From contig OY821743.1 of NCBI GenBank assembly GCA_963682055.1, forward strand, positions 16,899,566 to 16,963,565: a DNA stretch of 64,000 nt, read 5' to 3'. The DNA comes from Primula veris. Lineage: Eukaryota > Streptophyta > Magnoliopsida > Ericales > Primulaceae. Under the pieces are notes generated by a model, which was not told the DNA's origin, made no database searches, and worked only from the letters and a program-made list of their open reading frames with translations. How positions within the stretch are numbered: the first letter of the stretch is position 1; each line of letters starts with the position of its first letter. This document shows, one piece after another, positions 21,395 to 34,669 of the stretch. The position numbers were made by a program, and so were the translations under genes.

Positions 21395-24300
21395 TCATCT
21401 AATTCGTAAATATGGTATTTCCAAAGCTTCAGTGATGATTACACCTTTGAAATAATCTGAGAAGTCTTCCAATCTGTTTGAAATAACTGGATCATCATCA
21501 CACCCTTGCTTCGCCAGGTAATCTGCCCCTTTATTACCCTCTCTTTCTATATGTATAATTTTAAAATTGTGAATACTGAACTGCTGTTTTATTAAATCCT
21601 TCAAATATATTAAATCCCATGGGCAAGTACTCTTCCCTTGTATTATATTTACCAATTGTAAACAATCTGATTCAAATATTATATTACTCTCCCCAACAAT
21701 TTGAACACCCAATAAAAGTGATGTCATCTCAGATTCAAGCCCAGATTTACTTTTAATGGAAGTAAAAAACCCTAATAGAAAATTGCCTTGATCATTTCGT
21801 AGAACACCCCCAATCCCACTTTTATTAGTGTTTCCCCTAAAACTGCCATCAATATTAAATTTATTATATCCTTTAGGGGGACATAACCACTTTATCACTT
21901 TAATCTTTTTCTTATTTATTACTCTTTCAGTAATCCCATCTTTTAGATCAAAATTTGAGGGAAAACATTTATCCTTGCTAGAGTAGCTTGTAATCAAACT
22001 GTGGACATTCTCACATATTGTACCTCCACACATTTTTCTATTATTAAATCTACTACTGCATCTAGCTTTCCAAATTTCCCACACTATAAACACTGGCAAT
22101 ACTTTGCATATTTTCCATTGTAGCTTAGATAGAACATTACCTGATTGAGACCACCAAGAGATAAATTTACCTCTTGCTTGTTCTGAATTGTTTGTAACAC
22201 CCAATAATTTATTGAAGTAATTCCACACTTCTGTAGCTATAGGCCCATTACTGAATAAATGTTCGGAATCCTCCATATTACAACCACAACATTCACACTT
22301 TGAAGATAACATAATACCCAATTTTTGTATTGCAGGATCCAATGGAAGAGCTTTATTGAAAAATTTCCAGATAAAACAGGATATCTTCACAGGTAATATT
22401 TTATCCCAGCATAACTTGTTAATCCAATTTATATCATTCTTGTTTCTCATGATCTCCCAAGCTGATTTAATGCTGAACTTACCCAATTTATTGATATCCC
22501 AAATAGGAGTATCTTTTCTAAATTTATTAATGGTAATCTCACCTGAAAATAGATGTTTCAGATGCATAGGTATATATAGATCAATTTTTTCCCTATCCCA
22601 CTCACCATTAGTAATAACATCTGAAGCCATAGTCTTATTATCCAAACTAATATCCTGTAAAGGACCTTTTCCCAACCAATTATCTTGATTTAGAGATATT
22701 TTTCCTTCACCCACTAACCAAACAATATGCTTCTCAACTTCACTTCTCACTTTTAACATTCTGGTCCAAGTATTATTTCCTTTCCCAGAAGTAACACAAT
22801 TAGGATGTTTCTTTCTACAAAATTTAGCTTTCAAGAAATCAGACCACAAACTATTTTTTGTTCTGAAATTCCACCATAATTTAGCTGCAAATGCTTTAGA
22901 AATATCATTAAAGCTTCTTAATCCTAACCCACCCTCTTCCACTGGTGAACAAACCTTTTTCCAGTTAACCCACTGATGCTTTTTAACTTGATCTGATGAA
23001 CCCCACAAAAATCTTGCTAAAATTTGATCAATTTTTTTAATCACCTGTTTAGGTGGATTCATAGCTGATAGAGTATATACTGGCATAGATTGCAGAACAT
23101 ATTTAATCAGTATAAGTCTTCCACCCATATTTAACCATTGACTTTTCCAATTGCTCAACTTTTTTCTTACTTTCAGGATAAGCTCATGGAACAGAACACT
23201 CTTTTTATGTCCAGAATACAGCTTGCAACCAAGATAAGTGAAGGGAGTCTTCTTTGCTTCAATTTGTAACTCTTTACTAATTTCTTTCTTTTGTTCTCTA
23301 TCAACACTTTTTGAAACATACACAAAACTCTTATCCAAACTAATTTCTTGTCCAGAATCTTCATTATAGCTTTTTAGAACATTTTTAACATTAATAATAG
23401 ACCTTTTATCAGCTGCAGTAAAAATAATTATATCATCTGCAAAAGCTAAGTGTGTTATAATAGGACCATGAAGAGGGGATTTGAAAGCTTTCCAACTTTT
23501 TTTAAACACTAAAGCATTTAAATTTCTAGATAACACTTCTGAGCAAATAATGAACAGACTTGATGAAATAGGATCACCCTGTCTCAACCCATTAGAAGGG
23601 AAAAAATAACCTGTAGAAGCACCATTCACCAGAATAGAAGTCCCATTGCTTGATATAATTCTCCATATCCTATCAATACATATCTCAGAGAAACCAAACT
23701 TCCTTAGAACACAAACCAGAAAATGCCAAGAGACCTTATCATATGCTTTTTTCATATCTAGCTTTATAGCCAAATTTTTCCCACTGTTTTTCTTGTTAAG
23801 AGTAGCAATAAATTCCTGTGCCAATAGAATATTCTCCATAATATCTCTGTTTTGAACAAATCCACTCTGATTAGAGGATATAATAGAAGGTAATAAAACA
23901 GATAACCTCTTTGCCAGTATTTTTGATATAACCTTGTTAATAAAAGTACAAAGGCTAATAGGTCTGAATTCAGAGAAATCAGAAGGTGATTGATTTTTAG
24001 GAATAAGAGCAATAACAGTACTACTAATACCTTTAGGAAGAATTTGACCAGCAAAGAAAGAAAGTATTGCAGAGCACACATCCTTACCAATGATATCCCA
24101 ATTTGTTGTAAAAAAGCATCCAGTAAAACCATCCACACCTGGAGCACTGTTTTTATTGAGACTCCAAACAACTTCTTTAATTTCATTTTCTTCAGGAAAC
24201 TTATTTAACAAGTCATTGTCATCATCTGTAATAAGCCTAGGAATAATATCCAGACTTTTATAAGAGCCTTTGAAAGCTTTTTTATCATCTAGAAGCCCTT

Positions 24301-25495
24301 TAAAATATTCAACAGCTTCATTTTGAATTTCTGCTTTCTCTGTAATAACTTCCCCTGTAGCCTTCTTGATATTACTGATATAACTTCTAACTCTTCTTTT
24401 TTTGACAATACTGTGAAAATACTTGGTATTGGCATCTCCTTCACTGACCCATTTTAGATTAGCTTTTTGACCCCAAAATTCCTCTTCAATTTTGGTTCTA
24501 TATATTAAATTTGCCTCAGCTTTACTTAACACCATTTTGTTTTCCATTGTAGGGTCATTCACAAAAATACTCTCCATTTTGAGAACTTCATCTTCAGCTT
24601 CACTAACTTTCTGGAAAATATTCCCAAATACTGCTTTATTCCACACAGATAAGGCCTTCTTTGTACTTTTTAGGTTATTAACTAAAGCATACAGAGCATC
24701 ACCTCTAGTATAGGGCACCCAAACTGAAGATATTACCTTTTTATAGTCTTGATGATTAGTCCAAAACTTTTGAAAAATAAACCTTTTAGGATTATTATCA
24801 AACTCAGTCCTGCATCTAATTAAGAGAGGACTATGATCTGAGGAGGCTTTATTAAGATGCTCTAAAGAGATATTCTGAAAAAGATCTAAGCATTGTTGAT
24901 TAATAAGAACTTTATCTATTCTTTCAAAAATAGCAGCTTCATCACTTCTTTTATTCCACCAAGTAAATTTAGAACCAGAAAATAGCATCTCTTCCATGTT
25001 CACATTATTAATACACTCTAAATAATCATTAGCTGACCCCAAGTTTAAACTGAGTCCTCCTATCTTATCTTCTTATTTTGATACAGTGTTGAAGTCTCCT
25101 CCAATTATCCAAGGTTCTATTGTACTTTCTTGCTGCAGCCAATTCCATAAAGGTACCCTCTCTTCTCTTGAACATTTAGCATACACAGCTGTAAATTTAA
25201 TATCCTTCAGTAAAATGCTCCCTTTTATAACAAAGCTAATACCCTGTTCCATTTGATTCAGAACATCCACAAATATACCAATATTATAGAATACCCAAAT
25301 TTTGTTATACTCTTGAGAAATAGCATTATCGAACCCAAATTTAACCTTATAAAAATCAAGCTTACTACTACTTGTCATAGGTTCTAAGCATATTAATAAC
25401 ATAGGCTTATGTAACTTACACAAAAACTTCAATCTTCTACTAGTAGCACCTTTTCCTTCCATACCTCTGACATTCCAAATGAGTGCATTAATCAT
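21395..25495 (-). pseudogene. LINE ORF2: endonuclease, reverse transcriptase, RNase H; one nonsense codon
   Basis: A single reading frame of 1366 codons has one TAA at 25073-25075, just after the endonuclease motif GGDFNTVSK. N-terminal part: AP-like endonuclease (WNVRG, LICLEP, GGDFN; after the stop SSDHSPL). Centre: reverse transcriptase with FRPISLCTFINKVISKILA, GLRQGDPISS and catalytic LAFADDIIIF. Then a zinc-binding linker (CECCGCNMEDSEHLF) and a C-terminal RNase H (NIDGSF, LESEM, FESDC, NKGADYLA). These activities nick target DNA and prime cDNA synthesis from the element RNA. The stop separates the endonuclease N-terminus from the rest, so full-length ORF2 is not made unless it is read through. 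The ORF starts with an ATG overlapping the ORF1 stop. Confidence 0.92.
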
Positions 25496-27012
25496 TTATA
25501 CACTTTTTTTACCCCTACATTAGAGGATCTTAGTACCATACTCTCTTTTTCAGCTATTTTGAAGTCTCTTTTCTTTTGTTTTCTTTTTGCACTATTGGAC
25601 ATACTTATTTCCCAATTTGCTTCTTCAGGTTCTTCAGGAATGTTTCTTGGTGATAAGTTCAAATTCTCTACTGTATTATCATCTCTCACATTAACAGGAT
25701 CTAAATTTTCATTAGGATTATTACCACTGCTTTCCATTTTATTAACCATAATTTCTGATAACCCAGTATCCACTTCTTCCCTGATCTCAATTAGCTGTCT
25801 TCCACTACCAGTTTCTTCTTTATCTTTATTAAGCTCATTGCTATCTAATTCATTTATAATGTGCTCTAAAGGAATTGCTTCATTAGCTTCAATACTTCCA
25901 ATATCAACTTCTATATAAGGCTCTGCTAAAGTAGCTTCATTAGCTTCAATAGTTAACACATTATCTTCTATATTTTCCTTTTCTGAATTAATCACTTCAG
26001 CAACTTTTTCTATATTTTCTACAGGGATCTCTTCATCATTTTCTGCAGGCAGCTTTTCTACCACCAAATTGTCTTTACCAAAGTTCCTGCTAACCCATTC
26101 TTTCGTACTCTCTCTTTCTACCTTTTTGTACATGCTTTTTTGTGGGATGTTTATGTTTAATATGGCCTTTGTTCTATTTAAATCTTCCTTCTGTTGTATT
26201 TGCCCTTGTTCTGGGGTTTTTCCATCTATTTCCTTGACTTTTTGCTTACTTGCACTTGATTTTATAAGGCATAGCTTTTCGTCATGCCCTTGTTTACTAC
26301 AATAGAAACAGAACTTAGGTACATTTTCATATATGCAGTTTTGCCAAAATCCTTCATCACCCCCATAACCAATACGAACCCTTTCTATTAGTTCCCTTTT
26401 TAGGTCTATTTCTACACAAATACGTGCTAGCCCAGGCCTAGAAAGTTTAGAAGTAGGTTCATCTACCTTAAGAGGATATCCAAATGCTGAAGCTATAGAA
26501 AATATACTCGTCGTATTATATAAATGAATAGGAAGCTTAGGCAAAGATATCCAAACCGGCGTTAATGAAGTTTCGACATCCGGATCAAAATCATATGTCC
26601 ATTTAAAAGTACGCATAGGAAAACCTTGTATAAACCAGACCTTTCGTAGCCATATTCTTTGAAAATCATCTTCATGAAAACATCTTATAAGTATATGTTT
26701 GTTATCCAGAACACCAATCTGATAATTGGCTTGCAAATCCAACGTATGAAAAACCTTTTTAATATCTTCAATATGTGGTTTACCATGCGAGAATTTATCT
26801 ACTATTGTATATTTAAACGGCTCAGATAATTGGCAAATTTCCTTCTTTGAAAACTGAATCATTGGTTCACCTCGATAGTATTCAATTTCTTTCAAATCGA
26901 TTTTAGGTTTAGCGACTTGTTTCTTCAGAATAGCAGCGAAAGATTTAACTGGAGAATCCGGTATAATAAGTTGAGCGTTGGATTCGTCAGATTTTTTATC
27001 ACGTTCGACCAT
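25492..27012 (-). CDS. LINE ORF1, gag-like RNA-binding protein (DUF4283 plus zinc knuckle)
   Basis: An intact 506-aa frame. The N-terminal half resembles the DUF4283 domain of plant LINE ORF1 (WLRKVWFIQGFPMRTFKWTYDF, then TPVWISLPKLPIHLYN). A CCHC zinc knuckle follows (CFYCSKQGHDEKLC), then a long acidic Glu/Asn-rich tail and a basic end (KRKQKKRDFK). Family role: binds the element RNA to form the transposition particle. Its stop overlaps the ORF2 start in ATGA (25495-25492), suggesting termination-reinitiation as the way ORF2 is translated. Confidence 0.9.
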   Translation of the reverse strand: MVERDKKSDESNAQLIIPDSPVKSFAAILKKQVAKPKIDLKEIEYYRGEPMIQFSKKEICQLSEPFKYTIVDKFSHGKPHIEDIKKVFHTLDLQANYQIGVLDNKHILIRCFHEDDFQRIWLRKVWFIQGFPMRTFKWTYDFDPDVETSLTPVWISLPKLPIHLYNTTSIFSIASAFGYPLKVDEPTSKLSRPGLARICVEIDLKRELIERVRIGYGGDEGFWQNCIYENVPKFCFYCSKQGHDEKLCLIKSSASKQKVKEIDGKTPEQGQIQQKEDLNRTKAILNINIPQKSMYKKVERESTKEWVSRNFGKDNLVVEKLPAENDEEIPVENIEKVAEVINSEKENIEDNVLTIEANEATLAEPYIEVDIGSIEANEAIPLEHIINELDSNELNKDKEETGSGRQLIEIREEVDTGLSEIMVNKMESSGNNPNENLDPVNVRDDNTVENLNLSPRNIPEEPEEANWEISMSNSAKRKQKKRDFKIAEKESMVLRSSNVGVKKVYK

Positions 27013-27095
27013 CTTTGCGGCGGCTAGGGTTTTTCACCCTAGTCGTCTCTCTCTTTCTCTCTCTAAAAGTTTCTCTTTTTAGTTATTGTGAGCGA
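27013..27095 (-). promoter_or_regulatory. LINE 5' UTR with CT-rich tract and small hairpin
   Basis: About 83 nt between the upstream duplication and the ORF1 ATG. It holds a GA-rich tract (CT-rich on the plus strand), a hairpin CTAGGGT-GAAAA-ACCCTAG and the GC-rich CCGCCGCAAAG directly before the ATG. Plant LINEs use internal promoters in this region; the exact element is not known. Confidence 0.55.
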
Positions 27096-27212
27096 TATAT
27101 ATTATTATGTTATACACGTTATTAACATAATTAATTAGAATTTTTTCCTACATGTTGATCATACAATACAAACTGTAATGCGTGTGTCGAAACACATACA
27201 TTGAGTCATGCG

Positions 27213-27629
27213 AAAGTGCGGTAAGCTCTCTACTTTAAAACGGCAGTATTTGAAAATTGAGTTCGTATGGCAGATATAGATCGTCAGGGTAGAGAGTTGA
27301 GTTTCTCCTTCTTAGGCTATCAATATACTACTTTATGTGTTGTTTATGTGTATGTATTTAACACAAATTGATATGGTATTGTGTCATTTATATAAGTAAT
27401 AGGAGGACCCGAAACTTTTCATCTACTTTCGATCTTTACCGTCCATCAAAGTATGATCAATCTCAACCGATCATTATGGTGGAAAATGTAAAGTTTCTTA
27501 ACTTACAAATTTATGTTTAAATCATAAATTACATAGCTCATGGAATGTATATGGACCACATTAATGAAAAATATTTATTCTATGTTTAATGAACTAATAT
27601 TAATATAAGAATTATAAATAATTGTTACA
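27213..27629 (-). repeat. 3' LTR of the non-coding Copia-like element
   Basis: Matches 30099-30522 through shared blocks such as ACTTTATGTGTTGTTTATGT, GATCAATCTCAACCGA and ATATTTATTCTATGTTTAAT. Divergence with indels is higher than in the neighbouring Copia element, so this insertion is older. The left end is less certain. Confidence 0.7.
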
Positions 27630-29718
27630 TTCTTCCACTTGGTCCATATCATAATTTCATAATTAATCATCAGTGCGCAAATAGATTTATGAGACACTTT
27701 ACTAAATAAATCGGTGATGAGAGTCATGGCGGTTCCATACTACTTGAAAGCATGGTTCCTTCCATGTACTACGACGACACCAATTTATTCAATAAAGCCT
27801 ATAAGGCGAGTATAATCGTAATGGTCCGATAATGTCTTAAGAAAAGTCAGTTCCATTAAAAAAGCATAACTTTTCATTATTGTACGTAATGAAGTGAACA
27901 ATAAGAACAATAGAAACAATAACTAATGAGATCTCTACTTATCAAATAAACAACTATCATTATGTAATGTCATATTATTATCTGCAATCAAGACACGTGA
28001 TGTTAACAAAATCTTAATTGTCTTGTGTAGATATCGTTAAAGTATAGACGATCATTATGTGTTTATTGATAGTATTGTTTATAAACTTAGTCTCGAAAAC
28101 TTAGCATTTACATTATGTGAACTCAACACCATTTGAATGGTAGTTGTCAAGAATAATTATAAACGTTCATTTTCAACGACTGAGCTATAAGATCGATATA
28201 ATCTAAGTACACGAATTAATTTGCAAATATTATTATGAGTTGTGTACTCAAAGAATTATATAAATTTTCTTAATGATACATGTGATAATACATTCAATCA
28301 ATTATGTCATAAAATTGCTCCAATATAATATTGAGCATAAATTGCATAATAATTTATTGAGAAATGTAGCAATTTCTTTATATCTTTATTGAGCAATAAA
28401 ACACAAATTGCACAATAATTTGTTGAGAAATATAACTTATAATTTCTCCATACATTTATTGAACAATAAGACATAAAATTGATCAATGCCTTTATTGATC
28501 ATTATAACATATATTAGCGTCATATATAAAGCTCGTAATTTAACGAGCAATGGGCTATTGTGAAATATTTAGCTATCACATTTTATTTCTATGTATCACA
28601 TCAATGATAAGTGAGCATAAAATCTTTATATTCTTGCAAACATAAAACATAAATTAGACATATTTAATATTATGCAAAAGTTAATCCACCATAAATAATG
28701 ATTATTTGAGCGTTGTCTACAATAATATGTTTTTTAAGTACAACTAATAGTTCAAACAAACAAAAACCAATTTACAATACTATTAATCAGTTATAAAACT
28801 CTTTTAAAAACTTTTATCATTTAGAAACCCTTTAAAAAATCATTTGGCAATTCATTATGGGTCTAGTAACTTACTTACATGAATATGACCATTCGTAAAA
28901 TAATATGTTACAAAAAAAATGATAATGACTATAATAAACGTTTATTCCCACTAAACTAGTGGTTACTTAAAAAAAAAAAAAAAGGTTATGAACACAAAAC
29001 AACTTAACATTTTTATTTGAATTCAAATAAAATGGTAGCTCAAGAAAATCTCAACAACGAGTTTATTTTAAAATTATTAATTACTCTCACTGATCTTACC
29101 CTTACTATAGAAATATATGGTTAAATAATATATTAATAGTGAAACGAGTAATTATCTCTCACTTATTTAACCATTACTCTAAAACTTATGGTAATTAACA
29201 TATAACTTAATAGTGTGTGTAACTATACATTTATTCTTTAATAAAGAGTTAGTAAAAACATTAATAGTGGGTGTACCGAATAATCTAATTATTCCACTAA
29301 TGTTACCGTAACTTCATCGATAAACAAAACTTCTTTTGTTTAATAAAATTTTGATAAAATTCCATCAACTATAACTATTGGAAAGTATGGATCTACATGC
29401 ACATAATGTAATTGAAAAACGTTAATTTTCTATTAGATCTAACAAAATAAAATTAGTTTCAATTTAAAAAAAATCGTTTACTAGCAAACTAATATGCGAC
29501 CTATAAAGAAAATACGAACAATAAGGCAAAAATTTAGTAAAAGTTCACGAATTTGGACTTTGACATTTAATGAGTTATTATATTAAAAGAATATCTCAAC
29601 TAGTGTTACCATATTTCCCATTTCAAAATATTAAATAATCACTACTTTCTTACGGAAAAATCATCATGTAACACTACATAACATTTTCATTCTTTTCTAC
29701 TTTTATTTATTAAGTTAG

Positions 29719-29832
29719 TTGATGGTATACTTTCATCAAGTAAATTTATTACATGTGGGTATCCAAATTCAACTTGATGGTATACTTTCATCAAGTAAAT
29801 TTATTACATGTGGGTATCCAAATTCAACTTGA
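29719..29832. repeat. 55-bp tandem duplication
   Basis: Two adjacent, apparently identical copies of a unit beginning GATGGTATACTTTCATCAAG lie within the interior of the non-coding LTR element. The identity implies a recent event. Confidence 0.9.
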
Positions 29833-30098
29833 CTAATAATACACATCAATAACCATATTTAATTCGTAGAACTTAAGACCAATCTCTTTACATATAAAAT
29901 AACTTGTATTTTAACAACACATTTAAATCAAGCATATCATTGCAATACAATTTATAACTAATAGAATAAGTCAATAAAATGGACCATTTTGAAAATTTAA
30001 CTATAAAAATATGTCATATTTATTTGAGCTATATTTTTATTCTTAATGTTAAATTTAAGTTCGTCCATAATATTTGTTTAATAGAAAAAATATGGTAT

Positions 30099-30522
30099 CT
30101 GTGTAGAGAGTTGAGTTTCTCATCCTTTAAAACGACAGTATTTGAGAATTGGGTTCGTATAACGGGGGTAGATCGCCTGTGTAGAGAGTTGAGTTTCTCC
30201 TCCTTAACATATCACTACACTACTTTATGTGTTGTTTATGTGTATGTGTATTTGACACAAATTGAGATACTATTGTGTCATTTTTATAGGTAAGAGGAGG
30301 ACTCGAGACTTTTCGATACTTTCGATCTCTACTGTCCATTAAGCTATGATCAATCTCAACCGAATATTATGGTGGAAATATAGAGTTTGTTAACTCAAAA
30401 ATTTATGTTTGAATCATAAATTACATAATTCATGTAAAGTATATGGATCACATTAATGAGAAATATTTATTCTATGTTTAATAAATTAATATTTATATAG
30501 GAATTATAAATAATTCTTACAA
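30099..30522 (-). repeat. 5' LTR of the non-coding Copia-like element
   Basis: Counterpart of 27213-27629. It contains an internal duplication of GTGTAGAGAGTTGAGTTTCTC (about 30100 and 30180). A TATA-like region and the transcription start cannot be assigned with confidence. Confidence 0.7.
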
Positions 30523-30714
30523 TCTACTCTAAAGTTGATCATGCTTAGTTTTCTTTTTAACTTAAAAAATGTTTATTTATTAGAGATCTATCCCTACCTA
30601 AGTAAAGAAAGTTTTAGTACGTAACCATAATTAACCCTAATTGAGTCCTTAGGAATATCCCATGTTTTGTGGTCTAGAAATGTGTTTTGTAAGTGTGTCC
30701 CCCCTAATGCTTCA

Positions 30715-31290
30715 ATTATAAAAGCACTCACGTAATTCATTTATATCATCAATTTACCTTAAATATGATCAGATTATTTTAAAATTGTATACGCATCAGT
30801 TTTATTATCCATTAACTTAAATATATATGAACTCAAATATCGCTCAAATATAAATGATCAATATGTTCTCTTATAATTAAAATAATAATTTATCTCTCTT
30901 ATTTTTTCTTATTTTCTCTCATTTATTTGTACTTTTCACATATAAATTAATAAAATAACAAAAAGATGAGTTGTATAGTTGTGATAGAGAAATTTATAAA
31001 TAAAAAAAAACTGATAATTTGCATAAAGCAAAACGTTTTCTTATAAGTTGTAAAAGTGTACTTTTTTTACTTTAAATACGAGAAAACTTATAAGTTATTT
31101 AATGTGATTGCTCTAGTAAATTAATTTGGGTTGACAAAAATTGATTGAAGTATATTAAAATATAGTAATATTTAGTTATGATAATAAATTTGATAGGAAA
31201 GCTGAAAAATGTATAAAGTTAAACTTTTAAGCTAAAAATATAAAAGTAATGCTAATTAGCTTAAATATGAGGAAAAACGTAAGAAAACTG
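30715..31290 (-). repeat. Dispersed ~570-bp repeat, copy 2
   Basis: Reverse-complement counterpart of 7490-8060, aligned over its full length with small indels. It has no coding capacity and no clear terminal repeats. Confidence 0.75.
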
Positions 31291-31545
31291 GTACGTTTGG
31301 TCTAAAGGGTTATTCAACCAAACTAAATTAAATGAGACAAATGAGTAGTACATATAAGTATTATATAAATAATTGTTTCGTGACACTTACACTATAAAAC
31401 ATATGTCTAAATAGCTGCATAAATTGTGACGATCTTAGTAGCTATGATTTTTGTGACGAGTTTATGACTGGATAATAAATTCGTGACAATTTTGAGACAT
31501 GATAGACAATTTTATGACAATTTTTTAATCTTACAAAATCATAAT

Positions 31546-31767
31546 TGTTGTAGGATATTATTGGACTCTTGGGCTTGTACTTTATAGGCCCAAGTGGGCT
31601 TGTAACCCTACCCCCCTATCTATATAAAGAGAGTTAGCGGTCTTGTATTTCACGTTCATTCATACATTTGATAAATAAAGTCTCCCTTATTGTTGTCTCT
31701 CGTACCTCTCTCTATATCTATACATATCTCTATATATATCTATAACGAGCTAATATGTCACACAACA
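31546..31767 (+). repeat. 5' LTR of the Copia element
   Basis: 222 bp with TATATAAAG at 31621-31629 and AATAAA in the R region. Compared with the 3' LTR there are about six substitutions over 204 aligned bases and one 18-bp length difference in a CTATAT microsatellite. Confidence 0.93.
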
Positions 31768-34669
31768 TGTTATCGGCACTTTGCTGGCGTAGAATAGGAT
31801 ATACGCTCGCGGATATTGGAGATTTTGGGTAAACGTAAGGATATTGGGTATTTATAAACCTTGAGGTTTATCCGGTTTTTTTAGGTTTTTGCTATATCGA
31901 CCTTCACCAACATACCGTGCGTAAGGTACCGAATTCAAAACTTAATTTATTCCATATATGTGATCGCATGTATTATTTTATGGATAACTAAAACATGATA
32001 AACTATATGAAAGATGTAAAACATATTGGGTAATAAGGCATTTTTTTTTGCCTGCATGTGAAACAAATTGATAAGTAAAGACCTGGTAACTCATATGGAT
32101 ATGTTTGATTAGATTATTATTAACATGTATATGCCGTATGCTTTATTATTATGCCGTATGTGTGGTTATGAATTTACAGTCTAAATTGGTTAAGATATAA
32201 ACCTTTAGAGATTAAGCTATTATGTTTGAAAGCACTAGAATCATACTGAAACAGGTCAAGAATTGTGTACTGCCTATGTAATTATAATTATAATTATAAT
32301 CAAACTGGATATAGTTTACTTAATTACAGGAGAGACCCCTAGTATTATACTTACATTTAAAACAGTATATATGAGTTTAATTCTAGCTTAATACTCGGCC
32401 CATATTAATATACATACATGCATGAATATTGTTTAGTGATTAGTTAATAAAAAAAATTACATGTTAAGTGAATAAGAATTACCATGTTAATAATCACTGT
32501 CATGTAAAATTATTACTGCTGCTATGTATATAATATGTAAATTTGCGAAATCATATATTTTCACATTTAAGTTGGAAAAATTATGAACCTTCCCCAACTA
32601 GGCTCACCTATTTGGATACGATGCCTAGGAAAGATATAGGCGGAAGTCGATATCCTAATGAAGTCGGGTTTTAAGTGGCATTCGTGCCCTCCACCCTCAC
32701 CGTCTTTCCTGGTCGTTTTTCAAGTAGAGCTACCGAAAGGGGCTGACTAAATAATAATTTCCCCGAGTGTGTTTATATAGTGATGTATGTTTCGCCGAAT
32801 TGGTGTCTCAGTATCGACCCGTCGTTCGATCAATGAGGACCAATTCACATTAAAAGCAAAACTAATGTTTTCGAACCTGTCGTTTCGAAAAAAAAAATTG
32901 TGCTTGTGCAAACCATAAACATATAAACAAGTCGTTTTATATGATAAATAATCCAGAACTCCCAACACATGTTGGATGCCATCTATGATGAGAAAAATCG
33001 TAAAACATACTTGCGAAATTACTGTTTAAATATTGATTTTAATCCGTCACCACATGTTACTCACCCTGATGTGTGAAAAGTGTGATGCCCAATTTTTTTT
33101 TGGATGCCATCTTTGATGAGTAAAACACGAGTTTGTTGTTACTAGCGAGATGAAAGATAAGGCGTTGATGATATTCCGCCGCCACATTTGAGACGTGATG
33201 ACGTCTATGGTGAACAAATGTCTGAAATTGACATATTGGAGCAATCCTTCACCAAAATACTAGCTTGGAAATTGTATTCCATAAGCTGTATCGTGAATTT
33301 ATATTCACCATGTTCCTTTATCGCCCATATGTTATTGGATAAGAAAATTACCCCGGTGAGTAGTTTTAATCCTATTGGGTCAATGGCGAATTGTTTGCCT
33401 GATATTAATGCTCTTCGTGTACAATTTTTTTTTCCACGAATCGAGAACCGAGACAAGTGTTATTTGTCTCGAACTGTCGTGATCCCGATGAATCGCTTAG
33501 CCAAGAGAGATTTTAGACAATCGTCAAAATCGAAAACCTGTGGCTCCAAGACAGTAATTGAAAGGAACAATATGGCCCGTTGTCACAAAGGAAGAGATAA
33601 TGCTTAATGAGGCAACTCTATGCTATAAAGACAAAGGTCATGCACGGTTACTCCTTAAATAGTTTAAAACTATTATAAAGGTGAAAAAACCGATGCTAAT
33701 GTGGTTAAAGCTAACTGAAAGGAAATTTTTGAGACCCCCGATTTTGTGGCTCAAATGAGTTTGATACCTTTCTTTATTGATTTTGATAAATCATTGAGCC
33801 ATTTTTTCGCTCATTTGGATTATGTTTTCCATTTGGATTATTATTTTTCCATTTGGACCATACTTTTGGATTATGGTTTGCCTGTTTACGAAATTTCTCA
33901 AAATAATTTAAAGTGTTTTGAGCAAATTCCTTTGACAAATGTGACCAAACTTTAAATTATGAAATTTTAGGCAATACTTGTGGGGTACTTGATTTTTTTG
34001 GAAATAGTGGGTAACAGTGTACCACATAATTTCACCAACTATTTGCCTAAAAGAGTACTCAGTGACAACGATTCTGGACCTGTCGTTCCAAATCGAAATC
34101 TTTGGTAAAACCAAATTGATTTGTCAAATATGAGGTTTTATACTCATGTAGGTCCTGCCGTACCTTGTTGAGTTATAAAATATTCGAGAAAACCAGTGTT
34201 ATCTGGTAATAGCTCATAAAATAATTGAAATTTCTTTACATATCCTCCATTCAATACGATCAAAAGCGTATTTTAGAGGAGTTGAAATGTCTTTCAAGTG
34301 GTTGCTACCATATTCTTTAAAGCATTTAAAGTTACCTTATCATTTCGCCTGTCGTCGAATGATAAATGATTTAGATGCTAAGACATGATTGTCTATACTA
34401 TCATTCGCCTGTCGTCGATTGATCAAAGCATTTTGATATTGTGGCATTGACCGGATCAGATATTCCCGGGTCAAAAGATGATGCTTGATTTATAATCGCA
34501 TCGCATTTGGATTCTCTTTGAGGATATATTTCGTGATTAATCCGAAATTCATGCCACTAATGCTCACCTTGAAAGACTAGTATGTGTAAAGATCACGAAA
34601 AATACTCGTAGAATTCTTATAAAGAATTGAAGGAGTTATTGTGGACTTATCCAACCATACATAAGACAG

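Larger units (their letters stand above)
21145..27095 (-). mobile_element. Full-length L1-clade LINE retrotransposon
   Basis: The element runs leftwards and ends in a poly(A) tail (T run at 21145-21156). Both sides carry a 16-bp duplication, TATATATTATTATGTT, at 21129-21144 and 27096-27111. It has a short 5' UTR of about 83 nt, ORF1 (gag-like, zinc knuckle) and ORF2 (endonuclease, reverse transcriptase, RNase H). An intact 5' end, perfect duplication and only one nonsense codon indicate a recent insertion. Confidence 0.93.
27213..30522 (-). mobile_element. Non-coding Copia-like LTR element (LARD/TRIM type)
   Basis: Two similar direct repeats of about 420 bp (27213-27629 and 30099-30522) flank 2.5 kb without any sizeable ORF. 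On the minus strand the left repeat is preceded by GGACCAAGTGGAAGAA, a polypurine tract of the form common just before Copia 3' LTRs, and both LTRs begin TGTAA. This sets minus orientation. No clear target duplication was found and the outer end of the left LTR is uncertain. Confidence 0.65.

Noticed and set aside
23764..24186. Alternative frames within LINE ORF2
   Set aside because: Shadows of the reverse transcriptase frame.
33188..33607. 139-codon open frame in the Copia interior
   Set aside because: No Copia or other protein motif could be recognised and it lies in decayed retroelement sequence; a chance frame is likely.
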